Below, in pieces: positions 32,490 through 44,800 of a DNA stretch of 64,000 nt; position 1 is the stretch's first letter; each line of letters starts with the position of its first letter. A model generated the notes under the pieces. The model did not search any database, was not told the DNA's origin, and was given only the letters and a program-made list of their open reading frames with translations. A program made the position numbers and the translations under genes. The stretch lies in NCBI GenBank assembly GCA_037447655.1, contig JBBHKE010001351.1:27501-91500 (forward strand), read 5' to 3'. Origin of the DNA: Zygnema cylindricum. Taxonomy: Eukaryota > Streptophyta > Zygnematophyceae > Zygnematales > Zygnemataceae.

Positions 32490-32580
32490 TAGTGTTAGTA
32501 CAGTTATTAATAGTGTTTAATTAGTATTAACACGATTATTAGTATTAGAAGTTTAGAACATTTATTAGTTTGTATTATTA
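32490..32580. repeat. Continuation of the AT-rich minisatellite
   Basis: TTAGTATTA/TTATTAGT words continue after the inserted element up to a T-rich tract. Confidence 0.6.
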
Positions 32581-32964
32581 TTTTTTTTCCATCGGTATTT
32601 TTTTTTTTTTTTACATTACATGTTCTCTTACCTGATTGGTCGTCTAGTTTGTTCATAAGTTTGCGAGGTAAAAATATCTTGTACGGTTTACGTCCGTGCG
32701 CTTCGTTTCGTAATTCTTCAAAAACGAAAAATTGCATTCCGAACATGATGTCCGATGGCGGACGGCAGTTGCTGTTCGGTATTCGCAGCTGTCAAGTTTT
32801 AACGCTTAAAACTGCATTTTTTTTCCGCCGCTACGCTCCAAAACGGTCGAAACCGACCGTCCCAACCGTCACCGCCGCGTTTTTTGTCATTTTATGAAAT
32901 TTGGCGTACGGATCCCAAAATTTATGACATCGTTTTCCCATTTTTCCAAGTGTGAACCACGCAA

Positions 32965-33331
32965 TAGATATCTCATGCGCATAAAACGCACGCATAAACT
33001 GCCAAAAAAATAACGAATATGCGCATGAAACAAAGCTCAAATATTCTCAAATGCGTTGACCGACTTTGACTCCATACTAAAAATAAAAATTAAAAAATAG
33101 TAAAACATTTAATCGATAACTAAAAATACGATGACAACTTCATCAAAATTTCAAAAGTTCTAAACGAAAACCAATGATGATTCGCTGGATGCTGAACGAG
33201 ATCAGACTGTCGCTAAGCGATCAGACTGTCACGTCGCCAGCGACCAGACTGCCTCGGCGGCGCTGGACTCGTCGCCAGCGCCGAGACAGCGCCGGCGCCT
33301 ATCAGCCCCGACGTCTTCCCAGCGCCGTGTC
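32965..33331. repeat. Direct repeat DR1, copy a (about 370 bp)
   Basis: Nearly identical to 35787-36144, from CGCACGCATAAA-CTGCCAAAA to CCAGCGCCGTGTCGGCGCCA. The interior is a GC-rich block with repeated GCCAGCG/GGCGCTGG words. Copies in direct orientation 2.8 kb apart could be a dispersed element or diverged terminal repeats; the ends do not show TG..CA. Confidence 0.75.
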
Positions 33332-33431
33332 GGCGCCACCTCCCCCCCCCCCCCCCTCTCTCTCCACAGACGCTTTCTCTGCTTCTCCCCCCGAGTTCCT
33401 ATCTCTCTTCCGCCTCTTCAAGGGAAAGAAG

Positions 33432-33737
33432 CATAGTACAAAAGTAGGTGAAAGTAGGCCCATACAATATGCCTATTGTACGCAAAACATACAATATGAC
33501 CTAAAGACCCATATTGTATTTAGACCTATTCGGACCAATTAAAACATTAGGACCAAAAATTGGACCAATTAAAACATTCGGACCAAAAATATTTGTTTAC
33601 ACCGTCAGATTTGGACGATCGGACGGTCTCTGATCAAGGTAGAGATCTAAGAAGATCACATGAAAAGCCCATAACACAACTTACGATAAAGGCGCCGACC
33701 AAAGGCCTACCATAAAAGCGCCTACTTTTGAACTATG
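33432..33737. mobile_element. hAT-like MITE, copy 2, with perfect 8-bp duplication
   Basis: Ends CATAGTACAAAAGTAGG and CCTACTTTTGAACTATG are flanked by GAAAGAAG on both sides (33424-33431 and 33738-33745). The 8-bp duplication and CA..TG ends fit the hAT superfamily. The 306-bp interior matches the copy at 17.5 kb. Confidence 0.88.
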
Positions 33738-33949
33738 GAAAGAAGCAACCCTAGGACGTGACGTCACGTGACGTGACGTGCCATAACGTGGCGTGACATG
33801 AGAGAATGGCCATGTAGAGTTATGAACGGTCGAAGGCATGGCCATAGAAAGTCTGGCATGGTTGGCGCAAGAATGCCGTACAGTACGGTACTGTTCTGTA
33901 CCGCCCAGAGCCCGTACCGTACGAAATAAAGCTGGCGATAAAAAGTCAT

Positions 33950-34490
33950 TAGGATATGGCCCCATGTGGCTGAGTTCAGGTTTTTTTCTGTCGGTTTCCT
34001 TTCAAACTTAGCGCCGTACTGCTTAAGTTGCGACCGTACGAAGAAATCGCATATATTTGTAGAGTACAGATTGCGTCATTCTCGAACTTAAGATGTACGG
34101 AAATTTGTCGTCTTGCGTTTTTTCGACCCACTCTCACGTCATCTTCAAACTTATCATAAAACACTTAGGCAATTTGTTTTAAGCTAAGTAAACCCTTTTA
34201 CACCAATAGGAAAACATATTCCCACGTGTGCAAAGTTTTCAAACGTTTTTGACGACTGAAAAAAGTATAGGGCTGTTCGTTTTTGTCCTCATGCACCTTG
34301 TACGGTTTTTTTTTTTTGCAGGGGCCTCGAGGCTGCAGTGTCATTTCACGCAAAGTTGAAAAATCTGCAAAGGTGAAAAATCTGCGATGTCATGGCGGCC
34401 GTACAGGAGAGGTTTACGCAAAGGCATGTCGTACAACCACGGCTGCAAGGCTGTACGTCTACGATGTCACGCAATGACATGCGACATACG
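33950..34490. repeat. Partial copy of the 60.4-kb foldback arm
   Basis: Shares TTTTTTTCTGTC, GTAGAGTACA, AATTTGTCGTCTTG, and TGCAGGGG-TC with the arms at 60360-61045 and 61138-61824, in the same order as the left arm. Ends are degraded. Confidence 0.65.
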
Positions 34491-35786
34491 AAATCGTTTC
34501 AAAAATTACGAAAGCGTTAATGGTAGTCAAAGGTCACAATCGGGTAACGAATCTGCCGGTACGCAATTTTATTTTGATATCTTTTTTAACCACCCGGACG
34601 ACACCGGCTGGCCCCCAATTTTTTGGCATCCGAATCCGTTCCGGATCCGATGCAGCCGGCCGCGTACGGATCGGGTACGAATTGGCTACGGATTCGGGTA
34701 CCCGATTTTGACCTGTGATGGTGCGTGCACACATGAGAACACTTAAAAACATAAATAACCTTGAAACCTCGAAACTGTAATAAATACTGAAACCCTTAAG
34801 AAAGCAAAATGCCCCTCAAAACCCTGGAAGACCCTAAACAAAAGAAACAAAAAACGAAATTAAGTGATTAAGGCGAGGAAGGCATGTAGGATTATTTCTT
34901 CTCCCAACATTTTTACACTTTGTGCTTTTAAATTATTTATTATATCGGCGATACTTGTAACATCGCAATACAAATAAGCGTGAATATCGCTCCTTACATT
35001 AGAGGTTGCAAACGTCAACCAACACCGTGACTGACCGTTAACCGACCACCCGCGCCGGTTGCGGAACGGATTTGGTTGCCAAATTTGGGGGGTCGGGCAG
35101 TTCTAGGCGGTTGATTCACAGAAAAAAAAAAAACTGGAAGACAATAAACCTGAACAGAAAAGCCTTCACAATTGATGAAAACTGGTTCTTCGAAAGTTTC
35201 ACAGACCCGGGGGAACCTGTAGAAGTATTGAAAGCTCAATCAGTGGGAGAACCTTTTACTCAAATGAGGTGTGGCCCAAAACTTGAACTGGTTCTATGTT
35301 GGTTCTTTGTTGGTTTGGGCTTGAAGTTAAAGGTTAAAATTGCACACTAATGAGTCTATCGGAATTTAGTGTGGACCGATGGTGGAGAACTGGTAGGCTG
35401 GGTGGTAGGGGAGCTGTCCATATAAACAATATTTTAAATGTGAGAAAATAATAAGAAAGGCTTTATGTGGCTTATCCATATTATATGCGTATTATACTCG
35501 AAAAAACCGTATAATACTCGTATGGAGTGGGGAAACTGCTTGTAGCATTTCGATTGTCTTTGCACATTTGCACTATGATTCGACTAATAGATATACGCCA
35601 AAATTGCAAAAACTCTCGCATTTTTGGAATTTTTTTTGGGATTTTTAGGAGTAACTCTATTTACAGCCTTTTATCTGGATATTAGACAAGTAGTGACAAC
35701 TAGTGAATGTTACTGCACAGGGTTTTTGGAGTTGTTTGGTTTTTTATGACTTTTTTCTTATTTTTTTTGGGAATCTTACATAGATG
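34491..35786. other. Unassigned repeat-rich DNA
   Basis: No gene supported. A GC-richer patch (about 34600-34710) has repeated CGGAT/CGGGTAC words. The rest is unique AT-rich sequence. Confidence 0.35.
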
Positions 35787-36144
35787 TCTCGTGCACATAA
35801 AATGCACGCATGAAACGCCAAAAAAATAACGAATATGCGCATGAAACAAAGTTCAAAAATTTTAAAATACGTTGACCGACTTTGACTCCATACTAAAAAT
35901 AAAAATTAAAAAATAGTAAAACATTTAATCGATAACTAAAAATACGATGACAACTTCATCAAAATTTCAAAAGTTCTAAACGAAAACCAACGATGATTCG
36001 CTGGATGCTGAACCTGCAACCAACGATCAGACTGTCACGTCGCCAGCGACCAGACTGCCTCGGCGGCGCTGGACTCGTCGCCAGCGCCGAGACAGCGCCG
36101 GCGCCTATCAGCCCCGACGTCTTCCCAGCGCCGTGTCGGCGCCA
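35787..36144. repeat. Direct repeat DR1, copy b
   Basis: Second copy of the 32965-33331 sequence in the same orientation. It has a short substitution where copy a carries an extra GATCAGACTGTCGC block. Beyond the shared end it continues with GCGCCGACGCCCTCC not seen in copy a. Confidence 0.75.
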
Positions 36145-36204
36145 AGTCAGCGCCGACGCCCTCCCTCCACCATGTTGGCGCTTGCTCCTAATCACAACAT
36201 GTCA

Positions 36205-36415
36205 ACATTCACAAATTTACAATTGAAGCAAAAAATAACCATTTTTGAATGTCAAAATTGAATAATGAAAAGATCACAATTGAAAAAATAGTATCCATTT
36301 CTGTATGTCAACATTTAATAATAATGAATTCAGAATTGAAGCAAAAAATAACCATTTTTGTATTTCAAATTGGATAATGACAAAATCATAATTGAAAGAA
36401 AAAAATCCATCATAT
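36205..36415. repeat. Two tandem units of about 100 bp
   Basis: Both units contain GAAGCAAAAAATAACCATTT, then TGAATGTCAAAATTG or TGTATTTCAAATTGG, ATAATGA-AA-ATCA and AATTGAAA. Confidence 0.6.
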
Positions 36416-36480
36416 CCCTTTGGAGCCTGAACATGCTCCTACTTTGCTCCTCAAAGCCAATACATGGCTGTCTGTGAAAA

Positions 36481-36642
36481 GGTTCGTGGAAGCTTCAAGT
36501 GTGGCTTCAATCGAGTCTTTAATGGCGGATCCAAGGTTCGTGGAAGCTTGAAGTGTGGCTTCAATCGTGTCTTCAATGGCGGATTCAAGGTTCGTGGAAG
36601 CTTCAAGTGTGACTTCAATCGAGTCTTCAATGGCGGATTCAA
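36481..36642. repeat. Three tandem 54-bp units
   Basis: Units begin GGTTCGTGGAAGCTT and end AATGGCGGATTCAA or AATGGCGGATCCAA. 54 is divisible by three, so ORFs stay open on both strands (plus 108 codons, minus 91 codons). No known domain. Confidence 0.85.
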
Positions 36643-37283
36643 TGGCAGCTTCGTTGTAATGATGAGCCGTACAAATTTCTTTCAAACTTCACGCGTGGAA
36701 ATGAAACGTCACTTTCTAGAAATTTTCGTACATTTTATCTGTACAGTACAATCAAACTTCGTAGGCGGAAATAAAACGTCCGTTTTTTGAAGTTTTCGTA
36801 CATAATCTTCGTACATTTCATCCGTACGAAAAGTATACACATTTAACAAAAGATTCAAAAAAAAATAACGAAATTTCGTAAAAATGTCAAAATCCGTACG
36901 AATGAGACATCTATGTTTCGATTTGAGTGGTTCCACGTAATTTGAGGATCCAATCTCTAAAATTGTCAGATATGTCTATACCGACCAATTTCGTTTCAAA
37001 ATCTCTACTTGAAGTGTACTTTCGAAATTTGAATATGTATTTCAAAACTAAAAATGAGAAGTCTTTATTGCAAAAAATGCGATGGCAAAACCATCAGTGT
37101 ACAAAAAGGGTAAAATTGAAAAAAACATTTGGAGACTACAAGAGTCGCAAAAAAGAAATCTACGCCTAAAAACTGAAACAAATCATAACAATTCTAACAA
37201 GAGAAAAGAACCAAAACAAAACAACAACAGACTTAGACCGCCTACAAAGTGAAAAAACCTAGAGTAGACTACCCATAAACAGA
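36643..37283. other. Unassigned AT-rich DNA
   Basis: Contains a pair of related GTACATTT-TC-TCTGTAC-style motifs near 36727-36835. No gene recognised. Confidence 0.3.
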
Positions 37284-37889
37284 CTAAGGTCCACAACCAC
37301 AAAGATCATGGATGTGAACCGGGTCTTTTGGCGGAAAGTCTGGAAGACCCAGTCGGTCGGCAACTAGTGTGCTACGTGGAAGGAGAGCCGCAACTTGCGC
37401 TTGTTGAAGTGCAATTGAGACACGTCGGTCGAGGACTCCCCGGACCTCGAGACCCAAACTTTTTTCGCGCAAGTGACGAAGGAAGTCAACGAACGACTTG
37501 TCCAAAGATCCAAAAATCTCCACTGCAAATGGGACAAATAGGTCCAACGAGTATCCGTGAGTGTAGTCTTTTTTCCTTTGTAGATGTTACATCCCGAGCC
37601 GCCACACCTGCGTGCGAAGCCGCTTGAGATGAAATGTGTGTCCTAATCGGATCTGTGAGGACCACATCGCCAAGCGTCCTCCCACCACCATGAAGAAAAA
37701 CAAAGTCAACCCGAGGGCTCCGAGAACCCTTAGAATGGGGTCAAGGTGGAAAAATATTACAAACCTTAGGTTTAACAATGTAGCCCGCCTCGGCAACAAT
37801 GGTAGCAATGGCATCTTGCAGCAAATCATGCACGACATTTTGTTCCCCCCCATGTAAGCAACGAAGCAAATGGATTTCCTCAGCATCAT
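37284..37889 (-). pseudogene. Retroelement C-terminal remnant resembling a restriction-like endonuclease domain
   Basis: Minus-strand pieces in two frames resemble the tail of reverse-transcriptase polyproteins that end in a PD-(D/E)XK-like nuclease. Visible are a helix with HDLLQDAI, the strand-like pair RVDFVFLHG and LGDVVLTDPIRTH (two acidic positions), ARDVTSTKEKR (the Lys region), then in another frame DLFVPFAVEIFGSLDKSF. The frame change and an in-frame stop near 37745 show that it is dead. No reverse transcriptase domain lies next to it. The family assignment is by pattern only. Confidence 0.5.
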
Positions 37890-39815
37890 TTAGTTGGTAA
37901 CATACTCACCAAGGTCAAACTAAAACGACAAAAAAGAGCCCTCGAACCCATGAATTTGGAAAGCAAAAACCATACTTCTTTTGGCAAGAAGGCAAAATTT
38001 GTATTTCATTTCGGCAAAGATTTTACGGTCACCTTGCCCGAAGGCACGTGACTTTTGGCGACGTGATAAAAAATATTTTTTAGTTGTTGTGTATCGGCAT
38101 GGTTTTGCCGATAATCGATATGTATTTTTTTTTGGTTTACCAACAATCAATATATTGGCATGATGTATCGACTTTAGTGTTATCCTCTATAAAAAAATTG
38201 GTTTATCATCATGATAGCACCAGAACGAATACCTATCGGCGATAATAGTACGGACCATACAGTTATACGATTTATTTCATGGACGCGCCGCCAAACTGCT
38301 CCCCCTCTCGATTTCGGAAAGAAATCGCGATATTTGCAAGATTTTTTTTATATTTATTTTACTTCGGCTGCTCGCCTCCGTACCCTTCCTGAATTTCGCG
38401 CTTACAAATTCTCAGAAAATGGTTGTTGTAAATGGCGGCAGTTCGATAATTTTGTTAATTCGGTTTTCAGAAAAGTTAGATATTACCATCTAATTGAAAT
38501 TTTTAATTTCGCTACTATAGTTTTAGTACTATAAACTACTATTATAATTTTGTTAACGTTAAAGTGCTGCACTCACCGTTCTAAATCTCGTTATATAAAG
38601 TGCGAAACAAATTGTCATACGTGGCATGCCAAGCTATATACAATGAGTAATATAATACAGTATATTTTAAAGTACTATGATATAACATACTAATATTTTT
38701 CTACTTATCGCTGACAAGGAATTTGTTCGTCTCAAAGAGAGATATCGGGACCCGTGATTGTTCGACAAGCGATAACAATCATTACCAGTGTTACTGCGAT
38801 AAATTTCTTGCCGATACTCAACATTACTAATGTCAATGTGATGTTTAGCTGATTAGATTCAATTTTGCAGCTGAATCATATGTTCCATCAAGGTATTTTG
38901 TAATTGTGCGGCCAACATTACAAGATGCTATATTTTGAACCATGTTCTATCGCATAAGCTTATAATCAACATGTTTCAAATTGAGTGGTACAACGAAAGA
39001 TGAGATCAAATATTTAAAATCGTCAAATATTTTTCACACCAACCAACTTCAACTTGAAATCTTCATTTGCATACGATGTACGTGTTTACATTATGGGATC
39101 GCACGACACAATTTTTGTACTTTTTGCAAATGCCTTGTCATACACCACATAATATTTTTAGGATTCCTACTTTTTCCGCAAGACAAATGAGCTTTGCCAG
39201 AAATAATTGTAACGAATGGGCATTAACAAAAATAGCCTGACGAAAGTTTGGTACAAGATCACTTTTGTGATTTCGGTTGTATTTTTAAATCTATAAAACA
39301 TGAATTTTAATTTCGTTGGTTGCAATCTTGACACGTATGTTCATTCTTCGGTGTGTCGCATCTGAATTTTTTGTAGTTGCCCATGTACCTCCATGACATA
39401 CATCAAAATTTATAGAAACTTTGAAGCGAATGCTTCGCAAATGAATATCCAACGATCACTTTTACCTCTCATAAATTTGGGGCATATTGGCAAGATTCTA
39501 AGTAATGTTGTTTAAATATAAAAAATAAATAAAAATAATTGCATTGTACGGAGAGGTCCGCATTTCCGTAAACAACCTTACTTTTTGTCCTATGAAACTT
39601 CACCGTGAGTCAAAAAGACATCTCGAGGCCTACACCCCGTTTACCTATGCATTTGGAAGAGAAAGACAATCGGTATCAGTGTTACTCCGATAAATTTCAT
39701 GCCGATACATAACACTACTAATTTCAATGTGATGTTTAGCTGATTAGATTCAATTTTGCAGATGAATCCTATGATCCATCAAGGTATTTTGTAATTGTGC
39801 GGCCAACATTACTAG
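37890..39815. repeat. Repeat-derived DNA with a duplicated 145-bp block
   Basis: The blocks at about 38780-38925 and 39672-39815 match (TGTGATGTTTAGCTGATTAG, CATCAAGGTATTTTGTAATT, GTGCGGCCAACATTAC). The second copy is cut by the 5' LTR of copia element 1. Motifs rich in ATCGATA/TATCGG occur near 38100-38240. No gene supported. Confidence 0.6.
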
Positions 39816-40870
39816 TGTAGAAATTAATGGTCCATTTTAAGTATTTTCTAGGTCTAAATAGAAATATAGAAAGAAGCCGAGGCAGTCTACCTCTAACTTC
39901 TCTCTCCAACTCTCAAACTTCTCGCTGTCATTGAGAAATTGGAGAAGGAGCTAGAGCCATGGCTACCTAGGCTATCCAGAGGTTTACGGGAAATATATAT
40001 TAGTTAGGGGTTTATTTACTAAAAGGTATGTGCCGGCCACAGGATTTGATGCTGGTACCTACCGGCCGACAGACAGCCAGTAGTCGGTAGCTTTAGCCGT
40101 TAAGTCTAAAACTAGTGTTACGTACTATATGGTTTGATAATTAATTAAACATTATCAGGTAGGATAATTCATTTAAGTGTAACTGTTTACGGGACACATA
40201 GATCCAGTAATGTAACAGTACAGATTACGGTACGGATAAGAAACCAATACCGCGCATTTATTTCTTTAATGAAACGAATATCGCGCATGTATTTATAACG
40301 GCTACGATTAAATGTGAATTTAATCGGACGGCCGGAATTAACGCCGAGATCGCGGAAGAGGATTTCACCGGTTTGTGTTCATCGCCACATCGGATGACAC
40401 GTGGCGGAATGACATTGGATCGCAACATCTCCGAGGATTAAGGGAGCGAATCCGGACATACCACTTGTCGACATTTAGGCCATGTCGTACAGTGTCCGTA
40501 CAGAAAGTACACGGACAGCTGTACTTTTGTGTACGGAACTGTAATTTGATTGGCTCCGTACATCATTAGATAGAGTCTGTGAGAGAGATAGGACTTAGAA
40601 AAATTAGGAGATAGGACCCTCTCTCCCAAAGATCTTCTGTACAAAAGGTCAACTTTGACCCTCCATAACTTACTGCTCAAGGGAGCAAATTCAGAGATTC
40701 TTTTTGCTATCGACTCAGGGGAGTCTTGTCTTCACAAGGGTGAAGTTAGTCAGAGTTTTTGTCTGCCAGGGTGGCAATTATTTTTGCTGAAACACAAAGG
40801 GGTGAGGGTTATCCTAGAGGCTTCTTCGAAGCTGTCCACTCTGAGGACTTATGGAGGTCTCAGAGTTTCA
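39816..40870 (+). repeat. 5' LTR of copia element 1
   Basis: 1055 bp beginning TGTAGAAATTAATGG and ending CTCAGAGTTTCA. It is visibly diverged from the 3' LTR, so the insertion is not recent. An antisense tRNA-like segment lies at about 40041-40108. Confidence 0.88.
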
Positions 40871-40885
40871 GGTTATGGGCCCACC
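40871..40885 (+). promoter_or_regulatory. Primer-binding site for half tRNA-iMet (copia 1)
   Basis: GGTTATGGGCCCACC directly follows the LTR. It is the exact complement of the anticodon arm of plant initiator tRNA-Met (GGTGGGCCCATAACC), not of the tRNA 3' end. This is the half-tRNA priming arrangement known for Drosophila copia and yeast Ty5. Confidence 0.85.
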
Positions 40886-40934
40886 TTCTAGGGTACCAAT
40901 CTTTAATGGAACTGGCTTTATATAGTGGGAAAAT

Positions 40935-41825
40935 ATGATGATAGGAGCTCTATGCGAAAAAAGGTTTTGGGGGATAGTGAGTGGACGGTTGGGGCGTCCA
41001 TCAAGTCTTGGAATTCCTCTAGGGTTTGGAGGAAGCAGATTCACCAGGAAAGAGGATCCACCTTCAACGCAGGAAACAAAAGAAGGAGAGGTGGTGGACA
41101 AACGAAAGGAGATGGAGGCGACCACACCAATAGCAAATGGTTCGGCATTCATGTCACCTATTTCGAGGAACGAGGAGAATGATACTGAAACCTGGGACTT
41201 CAACAATATGGCGGCAAAGCACTTCATCCTACGCCATCTCACTCAAGGACTTGCATGTCCTCATTTGCAAGTAGAAAGGGCATCCGATCTTTGGATGGCT
41301 CTCATAGAGATGTACCGAAGTGGTAAGATTCAGCAACAACAGTTCGCTGATCAGAAAGTTAAGGAGTATGTATACAAAGTAGGGAAGATGTTGGATTTTT
41401 ACAATGAGCTTGCTACACTTTTCATGGAGCTAGAGAGTGCGGGAAAAGATTTTAGTGAAAAAGAAAAAGTTAACTGTTTACAGATGAAGTTACCCAATGA
41501 GTTCGAGAACATAGTCAACCGTGTGCAGGACTTGCCAGACTCAAGTTGGATATGGAACTCAGTTGTAGGGATGATTCTCGTTCGGGAGAATACGATTGAG
41601 ATCCGAAGGGGAGGAAAGTTTGGCCAAGCCTTGGCAACTGCGACCGATTGGAGGAACAATGATTCCCGGAAACCGGTCGGAAACTATGGGGGGAGGGAGC
41701 ACAAAAATCAGACCGACGAGTTCGGACCTAGGGCTCCCAAAGGTTTATGTCATTTTTGTAAGAAACCTGGGCACTATATGGCAGACTGCACTAAGCTAAC
41801 TGAGCTTCAGTTAAAGGAGGGGTAG
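40935..41825 (+). CDS. Copia element 1 Gag region
   Basis: 296 codons with a central region of the UBN2/gag type and a CCHC zinc knuckle (CHFCKKPGHYMADC) near residue 273. It ends at TAG, where element 2 has CAG at the same place, so the stop is a mutation rather than a recoding signal. The same frame continues into protease. Confidence 0.85.
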   Translation: MMIGALCEKRFWGIVSGRLGRPSSLGIPLGFGGSRFTRKEDPPSTQETKEGEVVDKRKEMEATTPIANGSAFMSPISRNEENDTETWDFNNMAAKHFILRHLTQGLACPHLQVERASDLWMALIEMYRSGKIQQQQFADQKVKEYVYKVGKMLDFYNELATLFMELESAGKDFSEKEKVNCLQMKLPNEFENIVNRVQDLPDSSWIWNSVVGMILVRENTIEIRRGGKFGQALATATDWRNNDSRKPVGNYGGREHKNQTDEFGPRAPKGLCHFCKKPGHYMADCTKLTELQLKEG

Positions 41826-44800
41826 ACCGGTGGTACCCCGAGAGGAAAGAAAAAGGCCCTTGTGACACAGGTCCATGAGGCGGAATCTGAGGACGAGGAC
41901 GATGAGCTCCTTTTAGATGAGGAGTTTGAGGCGAAAAACGAGGTCGAAATTCCACGAAGGCAGAAATTTTCTTACGGTGGATTGAAAGGTGAAGCAGGCT
42001 CGATTGTAGATTCTGGTGCCTCCATGCACATGTGTAAGGATAGGCACCTATTCACTAAGATAAGAAATATTCCCACCGTAGAGATAGGCTACGGGGATGG
42101 GAGGATAGTCACCACTACTCTTGTAGGATCGGTAGATTTGAAAGTCTTAGTAGAAAGAAAGACATCCATAGTAACATTCTCCGATGTATTGTTTATTCCG
42201 GAGCTGAAAAAAAACCTCATCTCTACATCCGTATTAGAAGATAAGGGTTTTTTTACTAGCATTAGGGAAGGAGTCTTTACTGCTAGTTTTGAGGAGGATG
42301 TCTATTTCATTGCTGAGAAAGGTAGCCATGGGATGTTTAGGCTGGTTTTAAGTAATAAAAAGAAGAAACTTTATTATGCTGGTGTTCATGATATTATGAT
42401 GTGGCATAAGAGGCTTGGGCATGTGAATCTAGACAAGTTAAGAGAGATGAAAAAGATGGGAGTGGTGGAAGGGATTAAGTTCAGTGAGAGTGATAATATA
42501 AGTGATTGTAGTGGATGTGCTCAAGGTAAAACGCACAGATTACCCTTTTCTAAAACAACCACCTATAAGGGAGAAAAAATTCTAGATCTAGTACACACAG
42601 ATATTTGGGGACCGGCTAAAGTGCCCTCACCGGGGGGGAAGAGATTTATGATGACTATCACTGATGATTGGTCTCGGTATTCCCGAGTGTATTTTTTGAA
42701 AAACAAGTCCGAAGCCAAAGATTGTTTTAGACAATATAAAGCATGGAGCGAAAACTCCATGAAACTCCAATCAAGAGAATAAGGAGTGACAATAGTGAAG
42801 AGTATACTTCTAACCAGTTTGAGGATTTTCTGAGGGAAGATGGGGTCCAACACCAAAAGATAGTTCCAAAAAACCCGGAACAGAATGGGGTAGCTGAAAG
42901 GTTAAATATAACACTAAGTGATAGTGCTAGAAGTATGTTGTCAGTTAAGAAGATAGGAAAAAGATTTTGGGAAAAAGCAATGAACTGTGCTAATTACCTC
43001 AAAAATAGAGTTATTACTTCAGCTATAAAAGATCAAACACCTTATTAGAGATGGAGAGGCCGTAAACCACATATATCTCACTTAAAGGTTTTCGGCACTC
43101 AAGTATTCTGTCTAGATACAGATCCGTCTAATTGGAAGCTAGATCCTAAAGGAAACTCGGGATACTTATTAGGATATGATGAGGATGTTAAAGGATATAG
43201 AGTTTATGATCTAAAAAGGGAAGATATAATCTTAGTAAAGCATCTAGTAGTTATGGATGAAGGAAAGTCTGTGGATCCCTTCAAGTATACAAGGTCAGTA
43301 AAAAACAGATTTGAGTCAAAAAATTCCGATGACTTTGAACTCCCTAAATATCCAGGTTTTAGAGAAGATGACATTCTTGCAAGTACAAATCAGAGCAAAA
43401 AGGACTCGACTGCGGAAACTCCAGTGACAACTCTACCCGAAGCGGAAGACGTGGTGGAAATTGATTCGGAATCAAGAGATTGGGGAGAAGCCGAGTTTGT
43501 TCGAAAGAATCCACGAGTACCATCTATTCCGGCCTCAGATTTTGAAGGGGGGAGGAGAAGTAGCAAAAGACTGCAAGAAAAACAGGTTAATAACAAGGTA
43601 ACAAAACTATCTCATCAAGATGAACCTCAAACTTATGGAGAGGCGGTGACTTGTCCAAAAAGGATCCGGTGGAAGAAAGCCATCAATGAGGAGATGGCCT
43701 CAATTATGGCAGCCGATACTTGGGAGCTAGTGGACTGTCCACCTAACCGAAAACCAATCGGTTGTAAGTGGGTTTTGAAATTAAAACTGAACCAGGATAA
43801 CACCATTGAGCGTTACAAAGCCCGATTAGTGGCAAAAGGATTTACACAGAAAAAAGGAATCGACTACGAGGAAACCTTTGCCCCGGTGGTAAGATTTCCC
43901 TCCGTCCGCATACTTCTCAGTCTACCAGCAACGGAAACATGGAGGTGCACCAAATGGACATCAAGACAGCTTTTTTGCATGGAGAATTGGAAGAGGAGAT
44001 CTTCATGCGACAACTCGAAGGATTTGTGGAGGAAGGAGAGGAGAGTAAGGTATGTCGTCTGATTAAATCCCTTTACGGTTTGAAACAAGCCCCTCGAAAG
44101 TGGAAAAAGAAACTTGATGAGTTTCTTACCGGTTTGGGATATATCCGGATCAGCTCAGATCACTCAATCTATGTTTTTGAAGATGAGGAAGGTATTATAT
44201 TTATTGCAATTTATGTTAATGATTTACTTGTTTTAAGTAAATCAATGGAAAAAATTAATAAACTGCAAAAACCGATCTTAAGGGGAGATTTGAAATAAAA
44301 GATATGGGAGATGCAAAATATATTTTGGGAATTCAAGTAGAAAGAGACCGAAAAAGAAAGATTATAAGATTGACTCAAGAGGAAGGAATAGGGAACATGC
44401 TGGAAAAATTTCAGATGGATAAAGCTAATAGTTGTACAACTCCAATGCAGTTAAAGAAGGGAAGTGAGGGGAGTGAAGAAGAAAGAGTCATAGTCTTAGA
44501 CGAGGAATTAAGTCATGAAGAAAAGAAGTTCATACAGACTATTCCTTACAGGCAAGTAGTGGGAAGCCTAATCTATTTTATGAATTATACCCAACAGGAT
44601 TTAGGTGCTGCTGTAGGAGTGCTGAGTAGAAGTCTAAATTCTCCCACTAAGAAGGATTGGGAGGCAGCTAAAAGAGTCCTTAGATATTTGATAGGAACTA
44701 GGGATTTATGGTTGCATTTGGGTGGGGAGAATACTGAAATCACTACTTGGAGTGATGCCAGTTATGGTGATGCTCCGATGAGGAGATGCACTTCTGGATA

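Noticed and set aside
32965-36144. LTR retrotransposon bounded by the 370-bp direct repeats
   Set aside because: No TG..CA ends, primer-binding site, polypurine tract or target duplication; the DNA between is unrelated MITE and foldback sequence.
41823-41825. Programmed stop between gag and pol in copia element 1
   Set aside because: The second element has CAG at the same position, so the TAG is a point mutation.
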